Part shown: piece by piece, positions 1 through 7,512 of the stretch | Layout of the letters: each line of letters begins with the position of its first letter | Position numbering within the stretch: position 1 is the first letter of the stretch | NCBI GenBank assembly: GCA_934553285.1 | Contig: CAKTFD010000021.1 | Span: forward strand, 1 to 24,320 | Direction of reading: 5' to 3' | Length of the DNA: 24,320 nt | Source: an uncultured Faecalibacterium sp. | GTDB taxonomy: Bacteria; Bacillota; Clostridia; Oscillospirales; Ruminococcaceae | Notes under the pieces: generated by a model | What the model was told of the DNA's origin: nothing | The model's input: only the letters and a program-made list of their open reading frames with translations | The model's database searches: none | Program-made: the position numbers and the translations under genes

Positions 1-122
1 CTGAACTTGGATCGTTCAATGGTTTCTCGGCGCTAGCCGGAACTTTTGAACGTCTATTGGTTCTTTTCAAGGGCTTCCTGCTGGGCTTCCAGAAGTCATT
101 CTTTTGCCTCAGCGCTTGGCGC
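1..122 (-). other. Probable 5' leader of a leftward stable-RNA (rRNA-type) operon, partial
   Basis: This is the transcribed region downstream of the strong leftward promoter at 129-157. On the minus strand it holds no open reading frame with a ribosome site. It has a short hairpin just after the expected start (AGCGC/GCGCT near 110-124), a repeated GGAAGCCC element, and CTTGAAAAG (63-71 reversed), which loosely resembles the boxA-like motif of rRNA leaders. The combination suggests an rRNA or other stable-RNA leader whose gene lies left of the window. The operon itself is not visible, so this is inference. Confidence 0.4.
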
Positions 123-128
123 TCAAGT

Positions 129-157
129 ATAATACCACACCCCCGCCATCTTGTCAA
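129..157 (-). promoter_or_regulatory. Near-consensus leftward promoter
   Basis: On the minus strand TTGACA (152-157) and TATTAT (129-134) are separated by exactly 17 bp, and a TGG triplet before the -10 makes it an extended -10. An A-rich stretch just upstream (158-180 read on the minus strand) could act as an UP element. It fires out of the left edge of the window. Confidence 0.8.
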
Positions 158-239
158 CACTTTTTGACATCTTTTTTCCAATTTCTTTGCGGATCCAAAA
201 ATCTCCCCTATTTTTCTCCTATTATAGCAGCGGCTTTTC

Positions 240-268
240 TTGACAAGACAGCGGGCAGAACGTATTAT
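240..268 (+). promoter_or_regulatory. Promoter of aroD
   Basis: TTGACA (240-245), a 17-bp spacer and TATTAT (263-268) lie about 60 bp ahead of the aroD start. The hexamers are identical to those of the divergent promoter at 129-157. The leader that follows contains a perfect 10-bp palindrome, TATAGCTATA, at 294-303. Confidence 0.8.
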
Positions 269-329
269 GGTGTCATCTCAGTATCCTGTATGATATAGCT
301 ATACTCTTATTATATAAAGGAGAAGCACC

Positions 330-1085
330 ATGTCCTGTGTCAATATCCGCGGCTGCTGCATTGGGGAGGGCCGCCCCAAGGTCATTCTGCCCATCGTAGA
401 GCGCACCGAGACCGCTATTCTGGAAAAAGCCGCGCAGTTTTCCACATTGCGCGCCGATTGTGTGGAATGGCGGGTGGATCTGTTCGAGGGTTTTCTGGAT
501 GCCGCTGCTATTGCGCGCTGTGTGCAAAAGCTCCGGGTCGCCCTGCGGGATAAGCTCCTGCTGGTCACCTTCCGTACAAAGGCAGAGGGTGGTGCGCAGG
601 CGCTCTCGCACACAGAATACCTTGCCTTTCTCGGGCTGATCCTCGATACCGACTGTGCCGACCTGCTGGACATTGAGTTCTTCACCGCCGGGGCTGACCT
701 GCCCGCACTGGTCAACCAAGTGCATTCCGCCGGGGCAGCCGTGGTATGCTCCAGCCACGATTTTACCAAGACCCCGCCCCGGGCGGAGCTTGTTTCCCGC
801 ATGGTGCAGATGCAGCAGGCCGGTGCTGACCTGCCCAAGCTGGCTGTAATGCCCCAAAGCCGCACCGATGTGCTGGAACTGCTAGCCGCTACCGCCGAGA
901 TGGCAGACCTTCACCCGGAAACGCCGGTCATCACCATGAGCATGGGGGCACTGGGCGCGGTGAGCCGTCTGGCCGGGGAGGCCTTTGGCTCTGCCATGAC
1001 CTTTGCAAACCCCGGGCAGGCCAGTGCACCGGGGCAGGTATCGCTGAACATCGTAAATGAAGTGCTGGATGCACTGCATTTGTAA
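330..1085 (+). CDS. aroD: Type I 3-dehydroquinate dehydratase
   Basis: This enzyme converts 3-dehydroquinate to 3-dehydroshikimate in the cytoplasmic shikimate pathway, through a Schiff base on lysine. The protein has 251 residues and a type I TIM-barrel layout. The known active-site residues fall at familiar positions: E46 and R48 in EWRVD, R82, H143 in SSHDF, the Schiff-base K170 in LPKLAVMP, M205, R213, S232 and Q236. These match the numbering known for the enterobacterial AroD enzymes. The ATG at 330 follows AAAGGAG (316-322). It is the first gene after a strong promoter, and no other shikimate gene is adjacent. A small membrane-protein gene follows 31 bp later. Confidence 0.95.
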   Translation: MSCVNIRGCCIGEGRPKVILPIVERTETAILEKAAQFSTLRADCVEWRVDLFEGFLDAAAIARCVQKLRVALRDKLLLVTFRTKAEGGAQALSHTEYLAFLGLILDTDCADLLDIEFFTAGADLPALVNQVHSAGAAVVCSSHDFTKTPPRAELVSRMVQMQQAGADLPKLAVMPQSRTDVLELLAATAEMADLHPETPVITMSMGALGAVSRLAGEAFGSAMTFANPGQASAPGQVSLNIVNEVLDALHL

Positions 1086-1116
1086 CCAACAAATCGAAAT
1101 TCAAGGAGGTTCTGTT

Positions 1117-1320
1117 ATGCACACGGAGAAGAAATCCCACCGGTCTAGGATGGATCCTATTGTTGCTTTAGTTTTGATTTTCGCTGTACTAAAAGTAACA
1201 GGATTGATTTCGTGGTCATGGCTATGGGTATTCAGCCCAATTTGGATCACCCTTTTGTTTTTCGCTGCTATTTTTTCTTCCATTTTGGTCGGTGGACGAA
1301 TCGTTAAAGGAAAGTGGTAA
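1117..1320 (+). CDS. Small two-helix membrane protein, Tmemb_185A (Fragile-X-F)-like
   Basis: The product is 67 residues with two predicted membrane helices (about 14-32 and 38-60) and a positively charged tail ending in GRIVKGKW. The segment LKVTGLISWSWLWVFSPIWI matches the pattern of small bacterial and phage proteins annotated as transmembrane Fragile-X-F proteins, whose function is unknown. An upstream in-frame ATG at 1057 would put the ribosome site AAGGAGG (1103-1109) inside the coding sequence, so the ATG at 1117 is preferred. Base composition here is clearly more AT-rich than in the neighbours, which could mean a different origin. It may be cotranscribed with aroD and ends at a bidirectional terminator. 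Confidence 0.75.
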   Translation: MHTEKKSHRSRMDPIVALVLIFAVLKVTGLISWSWLWVFSPIWITLLFFAAIFSSILVGGRIVKGKW

Positions 1321-1353
1321 CTTCCAGTTTGCCGCACATCCTGCCTAAAACAT

Positions 1354-1399
1354 AAACCGGAACGATCTTTCCTTTTTCGGGTGGATCGTTCCGGTTTTT
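1354..1399. terminator. Bidirectional intrinsic terminator between convergent genes
   Basis: A perfect 14-bp stem pairs 1354-1367 with 1384-1397 around a 16-nt loop. T-rich tails follow on both strands (GGTTTTTA on plus, TTTATGTTTT on minus). It separates the rightward small membrane-protein gene from leftward icd. Confidence 0.85.
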
Positions 1400-1419
1400 A
1401 TGTTATATTGAAAATCGTT

Positions 1420-2631
1420 TTATGCCAGCTTGGCTTCCAGACGCTCACGGATGGCCTTGATAAAGCCCTCGCTGTCCACGGCAGTGGGGGTGATGCCTTC
1501 TGCCAGACCGCACAGGTCCTTGGTCATGATGCCCTCGTTCAGGGTCTGCAGGCTGGCAGCCTCCAGCGCCTCGCCAAAGTGCACCAGCTCCGGCAGAGCA
1601 TCCAGCTCGCCGCGCTTTTTCAAGGCGCCAGACCAGGCAAAGATGGTTGCCATGGGGTTCGTGGAGGTCTTTTCGCCCTTGAGATACTTATAGTAGTGGC
1701 GGGTAACGGTGCCGTGTGCGGCCTCGTACTCGTACTTACCGTCCGGGCTGACCAGCACACTGGTCATCATCGCCAGCGAGCCAAAAGCGGTGGAGACCAT
1801 ATCGCTCATCACATCGCCATCGTAGTTCTTGCAGGCCCAGACAAAACCGCCCTCACTGCGGATAACGCGGGCCACGATATCATCGATGAGGCTGTAGAAG
1901 TAGGTGATGCCGGCAGCCTCAAACTTTGCCTTGTACTCGGCATCGTAGATCTCCTGGAAGATATCCTTGAAGGCGTGGTCGTACTTTTTGGAGATGGTAT
2001 CCTTGGCACCAAACCACAGGTCCTGCCGGACATCCAGCGCATAGTTGAAGCAGCTGCGGGCAAAGCTGCGGATGGAATCGTCCTTATTATACTGTCCCTG
2101 CAGCACACCGGCTCCCTCAAAATCAAAGACGGTGGCGCGCTGCTGGCTGCCATCGGCACCGGTGAACACCAGCTCCGCCTTGCCTGCACCGGGGATGCGG
2201 AACTCGGTGCACTTATACACATCGCCGTAGGCGTGGCGGGCGATGGTGATGGGCTTTTTCCAGTTCCGGACCACCGGATGGATGCTGTCGATCATGATGG
2301 GGGCGCGGAACACGGTGCCATCCAGTACAGCGCGGATGGTACCGTTGGGGCTTTTCCACATCTCATGCAGCTTGTACTCCTCCACGCGCTGGGCATTGGG
2401 GGTGATGGTGGCGCACTTGACCGACACGCCATACTTCTTGTTGGCAAGGGCGGCATCCATGGTCACCTGGTCTGCGGTGGCATCGCGGTTGGGCAGGCCC
2501 AGGTCGTAATATTCGGTCTTGAGGTCCACAAACGGGAGGATCAGTTCGTCCTTGATCATCTTCCATAGGATGCGGGTCATCTCATCGCCGTCCATCTCTA
2601 CCAGCGGTGTCGTCATCTTGATCTTTTCCAT
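1420..2631 (-). CDS. icd: NADP-dependent isocitrate dehydrogenase, eukaryotic-type (subfamily II) homodimer
   Basis: This enzyme oxidatively decarboxylates isocitrate to 2-oxoglutarate, making NADPH in the cytoplasm. It has 403 residues, typical of the subfamily II IDH shared with eukaryotes. Visible motifs are SPNGTIR (94-100) for substrate, the RHAYGDVY block with Tyr136, K210 in the GAKDTISKKYD segment, metal aspartates in SLIDDIVARVI (250-251) and NYDGDVMSD (271, 275), and the NADP-binding AAHGTVTRH (304-312). The minus-strand ATG at 2629-2631 follows a GAGGAAAGG ribosome site. It is the last gene of a probable operon after the aminotransferase (61-bp gap, no terminator seen). Together they can supply and use 2-oxoglutarate for amino-acid synthesis. 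Confidence 0.96.
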   Translation of the reverse strand: MEKIKMTTPLVEMDGDEMTRILWKMIKDELILPFVDLKTEYYDLGLPNRDATADQVTMDAALANKKYGVSVKCATITPNAQRVEEYKLHEMWKSPNGTIRAVLDGTVFRAPIMIDSIHPVVRNWKKPITIARHAYGDVYKCTEFRIPGAGKAELVFTGADGSQQRATVFDFEGAGVLQGQYNKDDSIRSFARSCFNYALDVRQDLWFGAKDTISKKYDHAFKDIFQEIYDAEYKAKFEAAGITYFYSLIDDIVARVIRSEGGFVWACKNYDGDVMSDMVSTAFGSLAMMTSVLVSPDGKYEYEAAHGTVTRHYYKYLKGEKTSTNPMATIFAWSGALKKRGELDALPELVHFGEALEAASLQTLNEGIMTKDLCGLAEGITPTAVDSEGFIKAIRERLEAKLA

Positions 2632-2692
2632 AGCAGGGTTCCCTTTCCTCTATCGGTTTTGTATTTTCTGCCCCGTGCAGGGGCGTTGCGGC

Positions 2693-3877
2693 TTAGCGGT
2701 AGGCAGCTGCCAGTTTTTCAAAGGCAGGCAGGCTGCGCTCTACCTTTTCGGTATCGATGCAGTAAGCAAGGCGCACATAGCCCTGTACCCCAAAACTATC
2801 GCTGGGCACCAGCAGCAGGTCAAACTCCCGCGCTTTTTTGCAAAAGGCGTTTGCATCGGCTTCCAGCGCTTTGGGGAAGATGTAAAAGGTGCCGCCCGGG
2901 CGCTCCACCTCAAACCCCAGTGCGGTGAGCTTATTATACAGCAGGTTCATGTTCGTTTCGTAAACAGACAGATCGCTGGTAACATCCTGGCAGCGGCTCA
3001 CCGCCCGCTGGATGATGCTGGGCGGGCAGTTGTGCCCGGTAAAGCGGGAGATCTGGCTCATCATATCCACAAGGATATCCTCCCCCTCGCACCCGGGGCA
3101 CACCGCCACATAGCCCAGACGCTCGCCGGGCAGGCTCAGGCTCTTGGAGTAGGAGAAACAGGTCAGGGTGTGGGGATAGAACGCCGCCGGATAGGGTGCG
3201 GTCCTGCCGTCAAAAACGATATCCCGGTAAGGCTCATCGCTGACCAGGAAGATCGTGTGCCCATATTGGGCGCTTTTTTCGGTCAGGATCTCGGCCATGC
3301 GGGTCAGCGTCCGGGCCGAGTAGACTACGCCCGTGGGGTTATTGGGCGTATTGATGAGCACGCAGGCGACCTTTTCGGTCAGCATCTGTGCAAAAGCATC
3401 CAGATCCGGCTGGAAGGTGGGGGCCTGCGGCGGCACTACCCGGAGGCTGGCCCCGGTGCCTGCCACATACGGCCCGTACTCCGGGAAGTAGGGGGCAAAG
3501 GTCAGCACCTCGTCCCCCGGCCGGGATACCGCCCGGATGGCGTGGGCAATGGCACCCGCCGCGCCGGTGGTGGGGAAGATGTGCTTTTGCACATAGGGCA
3601 GGCCGAAAGCGCCGGCCAGATGGGCCGCCACAGCGGTGCGGAAACCCGGGTCGCCCTGGCTGGGGCAATAGCCATGCAGTGCCACCGGTTCCTCCTGCGC
3701 CAGCAGCGCCTGCATGGCGGCAGTAAAGGCTTGTGGGCAGGGCACGCTGGGGTTGCCCAGTGAATAATCGAACACGTTCTCGCTGCCGATCTCGGCGGCG
3801 CGCTGTCTGCCATACATAAAGGTCTCGCGGATAACGCTTTTATTCCTCAGCATGGCGCGGTAGTTCTCGTTCAGCAT
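2693..3877 (-). CDS. Class I/II PLP-dependent aminotransferase, aspartate aminotransferase-like
   Basis: A 394-residue fold-type I aminotransferase. The PLP lysine is K245 in SYSKSLSLPGERLGY. The cofactor residues include N180 in NTPNNPTG and D214 in SDEPY, and R369 in VRLAY is the likely substrate-carboxylate arginine. The FDYSLGNPSVP start and overall layout resemble a clostridial subgroup annotated as aspartate aminotransferase, but the amino donor cannot be told from sequence. The start is the ATG at 3875-3877, preceded by GAGGGAAAG; the frame stays open further upstream, but that part has no family similarity and overlaps the CDF gene. The gene sits between the CDF exporter and icd with 61-bp gaps. 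A 7-bp hairpin (3928-3953) covers the CDF stop codon but has no T-run. Confidence 0.92.
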   Translation of the reverse strand: MLNENYRAMLRNKSVIRETFMYGRQRAAEIGSENVFDYSLGNPSVPCPQAFTAAMQALLAQEEPVALHGYCPSQGDPGFRTAVAAHLAGAFGLPYVQKHIFPTTGAAGAIAHAIRAVSRPGDEVLTFAPYFPEYGPYVAGTGASLRVVPPQAPTFQPDLDAFAQMLTEKVACVLINTPNNPTGVVYSARTLTRMAEILTEKSAQYGHTIFLVSDEPYRDIVFDGRTAPYPAAFYPHTLTCFSYSKSLSLPGERLGYVAVCPGCEGEDILVDMMSQISRFTGHNCPPSIIQRAVSRCQDVTSDLSVYETNMNLLYNKLTALGFEVERPGGTFYIFPKALEADANAFCKKAREFDLLLVPSDSFGVQGYVRLAYCIDTEKVERSLPAFEKLAAAYR

Positions 3878-3938
3878 ACTACTTTCCCTCTGATCTTGCC
3901 TTTTTATCTGCACAAAGTCTATGCGGGGCGGCTCCCCC

Positions 3939-5123
3939 TCATTTACGAGCCGCAGCCGTATAGCTCTGTTCCAGCTTAATGATACAGTTATAGGTGGGGT
4001 CCTGCTGTTTGATAAACTGCTCCATCTGTTCCAGCAGCTCCACCTTGTCCCCTGCATAGCCCGCCGGGACCACCAGATCGAACAGCACATTGGTATGGGA
4101 CTTGCCCGGCACGATGCGCAGATCGTGCAGCGAGAGCGCCGGGTCCAGCTGGCGCAGCTTTTCGGTAAGGCGGCTGCGCAGCACCCCCACGGCGGCGTCC
4201 GAGGTAACGATGGGGTCATAGTGGATGGTCACCATCAGGTGGTCGTTCTTCATAAAATCCCTCTCGATGTTATCGATCAGGTCGTGGGCATCCAGCGGGT
4301 CCAGCTCTGCCGGCAGCTCCACATGCAGGGAGGCAAACTGGTGGCCGGGGCCATAGTCGTGCACCATCAGGTCGTGCACGCCCAGCACGCCGGGGTAGCT
4401 CATCACGGTCTGGTCGATATGCTCCACCAGATCCTCGCTGGGGCTTTCGCCCAGCAGCGGGCTGAGGGTGTCGGTCACAAGCCCCCAGCCGGAGATCAGG
4501 ATAAACACGGCCACGCCCACACCCATCAGGCCATCCAGCACATCCCAGCCGGTCACACGGCACAGGATGGCGGCCGCCAGCACTGCACTGGTGCTCAGCA
4601 CATCGTTGCGGCTATCGGCGGCGGTGGCGATCAGAGTCTCGGAGGCGATGATGCGGCCAATGGTACGATTGAAGCTGCTCATCCACAGCTTGACCAGGAT
4701 GGACACCACCAGCACCGCCACCGTAAGCCAGCTGAACTGCACCGGGGTGGGGTGCAGCACCTTCACGACCGACTCCTTCAACAGCGAAAACCCAATGCCC
4801 AGGATGGTAACGCTGACCACCAGCCCTGCCAGATACTCAAAGCGGGCATGGCCGTAGGGATGCTCGGCATCCGGTGCCTTGGAGGCCAGCCGGAACCCCA
4901 CCAGACTGACGATATTGGAGGATGCATCGGACAGGTTGTTCAACGCATCGGCGGTAATGGCAATGGAACCGAACAGGGTGCCTGCCACAAATTTGCCCAG
5001 GCAGAGCAGGACATTGCAGACCATGCCCACTACGCTGGCCAGGTTGCCGTAAGCTGCCCGGACGCGGGGGTCCTGCGGGGAATCCGGGCGGCGGATAAAC
5101 AGACGGATCAGCAATTGCGTCAT
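3939..5123 (-). CDS. Cation diffusion facilitator (CDF) transporter, probable Mn2+ exporter
   Basis: A 394-residue inner-membrane proton/metal antiporter with six predicted helices (about 30-50, 55-78, 96-116, 130-148, 174-190, 197-214), followed by a long cytoplasmic domain of about 175 residues typical of CDF dimerisation domains. The transport site reads N62xxxD66 in helix 2 (ADALNNLSD) and D170xxxD174 in helix 5 (AADSRND). Zinc-specific CDFs carry HxxxD in one or both helices. The N-D/D-D pattern is the one described for manganese-type CDFs such as streptococcal MntE, so Mn2+ is the best guess. The start at 5121-5123 has GGAAGGAG at optimal spacing. It heads the probable operon with the aminotransferase and icd. 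Confidence 0.93.
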   Translation of the reverse strand: MTQLLIRLFIRRPDSPQDPRVRAAYGNLASVVGMVCNVLLCLGKFVAGTLFGSIAITADALNNLSDASSNIVSLVGFRLASKAPDAEHPYGHARFEYLAGLVVSVTILGIGFSLLKESVVKVLHPTPVQFSWLTVAVLVVSILVKLWMSSFNRTIGRIIASETLIATAADSRNDVLSTSAVLAAAILCRVTGWDVLDGLMGVGVAVFILISGWGLVTDTLSPLLGESPSEDLVEHIDQTVMSYPGVLGVHDLMVHDYGPGHQFASLHVELPAELDPLDAHDLIDNIERDFMKNDHLMVTIHYDPIVTSDAAVGVLRSRLTEKLRQLDPALSLHDLRIVPGKSHTNVLFDLVVPAGYAGDKVELLEQMEQFIKQQDPTYNCIIKLEQSYTAAARK

Positions 5124-5135
5124 AAAAGCTCCTTC

Positions 5136-5160
5136 CGGGCAGCATCTTTTCTGCTGCCCG
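5136..5160 (-). other. Hairpin filling the 5' UTR of the CDF gene
   Basis: A perfect 9-bp stem (5136-5144 with 5152-5160) and a 7-nt loop lie directly before the GGAAGGAG ribosome site of the CDF gene. With the predicted start of transcription near 5164, this hairpin makes up most of the 5' UTR. It could stabilise the mRNA or tune translation. It lacks the conserved features of the yybP-ykoY manganese riboswitch. Confidence 0.5.
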
Positions 5161-5170
5161 ATGTTCCTTT

Positions 5171-5199
5171 AGTATAGCATTTTGCTTTATGGTTTTAAA
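5171..5199 (-). promoter_or_regulatory. Promoter of the CDF-aminotransferase-icd unit
   Basis: On the minus strand TTTAAA (5194-5199), a 17-bp spacer and TATACT (5171-5176) with an upstream TGC give an extended -10 promoter. It lies about 50 bp ahead of the CDF start codon. Confidence 0.6.
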
Positions 5200-5282
5200 G
5201 GCGTTTCAGAAATTTCATCCCTATACGCCAGATATGAAACCGGCGGCATCCCCTGTGCGCTGCGCCTGCGGGCGCTTTTTCC

Positions 5283-5354
5283 AAAACAAAAAACTATCTG
5301 CAGCAGCATCCGCCGGGTCACTCAGGTATCCGGTCTTGCCATTGCAGATAGTTT
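5283..5354 (-). terminator. Intrinsic terminator after ptsI, with an unusually long apical region
   Basis: On the minus strand a perfect 12-bp stem (5343-5354 with 5291-5302) encloses 40 nt that can fold further. It is followed by TTTTTTGTTTT. It starts 34 bp after the ptsI stop codon. Confidence 0.75.
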
Positions 5355-5387
5355 TATTTTATGGGATATTTTTGGTTATCCGGCAGC

Positions 5388-7031
5388 TCATGCCTTCTCG
5401 GAGGGCTTGCTCAGATCCACGCTGCGGATGATCTTGCGCACCGGCAGGATGCTCTTAGCGTTCATGGACAGCTCGTCCACGCCCATACGCAGGAAGGTCT
5501 CGGTCAGTGCGGTATCGGCACCCAGCTCACCGCAGATGCCTACCCAGATGCCGTGGCGATGGCCTGCTTCAATGGTCATCTTGATGGCGCGCAGCACAGC
5601 GGGGTGATGGGGGTTGAAGAACGGCTCCAGCTTTGCGTTCTGGCGATCCAGGGCGCAGGTGTACTGGGTCAGATCGTTGGTGCCGATGGAGAAGAAGTCG
5701 CACTCGGCGGCCAGCTCGTCCGCAATGAGCACTGCGGCGGGGGTCTCGATCATGGTGCCCACCTCGATGTTCTGGCCCATCTTCACGCCCTGGGCGGTCA
5801 GCTCGGCGCGGCACTCTTCAAGAATGGCCTTGGCATCCTGCAGCTCCCGCAGGCTGGTGATCATGGGGAACATGATGCTCATGTTGCCGTAGGCGGAAGC
5901 GCGCAGCAGTGCACGCAGCTGGGTCTTGAAGAAGTCCTTGCGGGTCAGGCAGATGCGGATAGCGCGGTAGCCCAGTGCCGGGTTTTCCTCATGGTCCAGC
6001 TTCATGTAATCCACGGTCTTATCTGCACCGATATCACAGGTACGGACGACCACCTTGCGGGGTGCCAGGCTCTCCAGCACCTGCTTGTAAGCCTCGAACT
6101 GGTAGTCCTCGCTGGGGAAATCCTTGCAGTTCAGGTACACGAACTCGGTGCGGAACAGGCCCACGCCGCCGGCATCGTTCTGCTGCACGGCACCCACATC
6201 GCTCATGCCGCCGATGTTGGCAAACACATTGATGGTCCTGCCGTCCAGGGTGGTATTGGGCTTGCCTTTCAGCTCCTGCAGCAGGGCCTGCTTTTTCTGG
6301 TCCTCCTGCTGGCGCTTTTTCAGGCTGTCCAGCAGATCCGGGGTGGGATCCACATACACACAGGCGTTGTAGCCATCCACCACGGCCATCTTACCGTCCC
6401 AGTCGTCCTGGATATCCTTGCACTGGATCAGGGCGGGGATGTTCATGCTGCGGGCCAGGATGGCGGTGTGGCTGTTGGAGCTGCCCTCGCGGGTGATAAA
6501 GCCCAGCAGCAGGCTCTTATCCATCCGCACGGTCTCCGAGGGGGCCAGGTCTTCTGCCACCAGGATGCTGGGTTCGGTGCCCTGCAGCGAAGCGTTGTCC
6601 ACGCCCTGCAGGATATCCAGCATGGCCTGCGCGATATCGATAACATCGGCGCTGCGGGCCTGCAGATACGGGTCGTCCATGGCAGCAAACACGGCTGCCT
6701 GGTTGTCGCCTGCGGTCTTTACCGCGTACTCGGCGCATTTGTTCTGGCTGTTGATGATCTCCTTGATGGCATCCACAAAGTCATCGTCATCCAGCATCAT
6801 GGCGTGGATGTTGAACACCTCGGCGATATCCTCGCCGGCTTCCGCCAGCGCTTTTTCATACAGGGCGGTCTGCTGCTCGATCGCCTTTTCGCGGGCAGCT
6901 TCAAAACGCTCCAGCTCAGCAGCGGGGTCTGCCACGGGAGCTGCAGAAATAACGGTACTCTTTTTCTTGTAGATCTTCAGCTTGCCAATGGCGATACCAT
7001 TGAGAATGCTTTTTCCAGTGCCTACCTGCAT
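5388..7031 (-). CDS. ptsI: PTS enzyme I, phosphoenolpyruvate-protein phosphotransferase
   Basis: This cytoplasmic enzyme takes phosphate from PEP and passes it to HPr, feeding all PTS sugar transporters. The 547-residue protein (usual length about 570) has three parts: an N-terminal helical HPr-binding domain (about 30-140), the phosphohistidine swivel domain with H188 in EGSSNSHTAIL, and the C-terminal PEP-binding barrel. The barrel carries GLFRTEF (291-297), the metal and PEP residues around E429 and D453, and active-site C500 in GICGELGAD. The ATG at 7029-7031 follows AAGGAG. It lies downstream of ptsH with a terminator between, so EI probably depends on read-through. No sugar-specific EII operon is adjacent. 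Confidence 0.97.
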   Translation of the reverse strand: MQVGTGKSILNGIAIGKLKIYKKKSTVISAAPVADPAAELERFEAAREKAIEQQTALYEKALAEAGEDIAEVFNIHAMMLDDDDFVDAIKEIINSQNKCAEYAVKTAGDNQAAVFAAMDDPYLQARSADVIDIAQAMLDILQGVDNASLQGTEPSILVAEDLAPSETVRMDKSLLLGFITREGSSNSHTAILARSMNIPALIQCKDIQDDWDGKMAVVDGYNACVYVDPTPDLLDSLKKRQQEDQKKQALLQELKGKPNTTLDGRTINVFANIGGMSDVGAVQQNDAGGVGLFRTEFVYLNCKDFPSEDYQFEAYKQVLESLAPRKVVVRTCDIGADKTVDYMKLDHEENPALGYRAIRICLTRKDFFKTQLRALLRASAYGNMSIMFPMITSLRELQDAKAILEECRAELTAQGVKMGQNIEVGTMIETPAAVLIADELAAECDFFSIGTNDLTQYTCALDRQNAKLEPFFNPHHPAVLRAIKMTIEAGHRHGIWVGICGELGADTALTETFLRMGVDELSMNAKSILPVRKIIRSVDLSKPSEKA

Positions 7032-7054
7032 CGCACTTTCTCCTTCCTCATACA

Positions 7055-7073
7055 GCCGGGCGTACGGCCCGGC
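7055..7073 (-). other. Hairpin in the ptsH-ptsI intergenic region
   Basis: A perfect 7-bp GC-rich stem (7055-7061 with 7067-7073) lies just upstream of the ptsI ribosome site and downstream of the ptsH terminator. It may protect a processed ptsI message or mark an attenuation site. No promoter is evident between the two genes. Confidence 0.35.
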
Positions 7074-7081
7074 ATTCTGTC

Positions 7082-7113
7082 AAAAAAAGCCCCCGCAGAT
7101 ATCCCGCGAGGGC
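7082..7113 (-). terminator. Intrinsic terminator between ptsH and ptsI
   Basis: On the minus strand a 10-bp stem with two wobble pairs (7104-7113 with 7089-7098) and a 5-nt loop is followed by seven Ts (7082-7088). It starts about 25 bp after the ptsH stop. Partial termination here would make HPr more abundant than EI. Confidence 0.85.
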
Positions 7114-7137
7114 CTGGTCTCACAACAAAACCGCGGA

Positions 7138-7395
7138 TCAGACGTTCTCGCTCAGGAACTTCTGGATCGCTTCTGCGGCAGCTGCTTCATCATCGCCTTC
7201 AACCTTGATGGTAACGGTCTCGCCCTGCTTGACGCCCATGCCCATCAGAGCCATCAGCTTGCGCATATCGCAGCTCTTGCCGTCCTTTTCCAGGGTGGCA
7301 GTGCTTGCAAAGCCCTTCACGGTCTTGACCAGCAGGCCGGCGGGACGAGCATGGATGCCGCAGGCATCCTTAACAGTGTACTGAAATTCCTTCAT
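7138..7395 (-). CDS. ptsH: HPr phosphocarrier protein
   Basis: HPr receives phosphate from EI and passes it to sugar-specific EIIA domains in the cytoplasm. With the start chosen here the protein has 85 residues, and the phosphorylated histidine in GIHARPAG falls at the canonical position 15. An ATG 6 bp further upstream (7399-7401) is only 3 nt from AAGGAG, whereas this one is 9 nt away. The usual regulatory Ser46 is not present: the segment reads CDMRKLMALMGMGV, with lysine at position 46. HprK-type Ser46 phosphorylation, the basis of CcpA-dependent catabolite repression in most Firmicutes, should therefore not act on this protein. Confidence 0.96.
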   Translation of the reverse strand: MKEFQYTVKDACGIHARPAGLLVKTVKGFASTATLEKDGKSCDMRKLMALMGMGVKQGETVTIKVEGDDEAAAAEAIQKFLSENV

Positions 7396-7483
7396 AATCA
7401 TTTTCTCCTTAACTTATCCCTCTGCCCGGGCTGCTCATTCAGCCCCGGAACACGGCCTATGCCGACCGGGATTTGATACTTCT

Positions 7484-7512
7484 ATTATAAACCCATACCG
7501 TTTTTTTTGCAC
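7484..7512 (-). promoter_or_regulatory. Promoter of ptsH
   Basis: On the minus strand a perfect TATAAT (7484-7489) lies 17 bp after GTGCAA (7507-7512), which is a weak -35. About 45 bp further upstream are an inverted repeat AACAT-N4-ATGTT (7557-7570) and two TGTTACA copies at 7546 and 7567, 21 bp apart, which could be activator or repressor sites. Confidence 0.6.

Noticed and set aside
3878..4219. N-terminal extension of the aminotransferase frame
   Set aside because: It overlaps the CDF gene in another frame and has no homology; the ATG at 3877 has a good ribosome site and gives the standard family length.
5361..7208. A 615-codon open frame on the plus strand opposite ptsI
   Set aside because: It is antisense to a complete enzyme I with all active-site motifs and has no promoter, ribosome site or recognisable domain.
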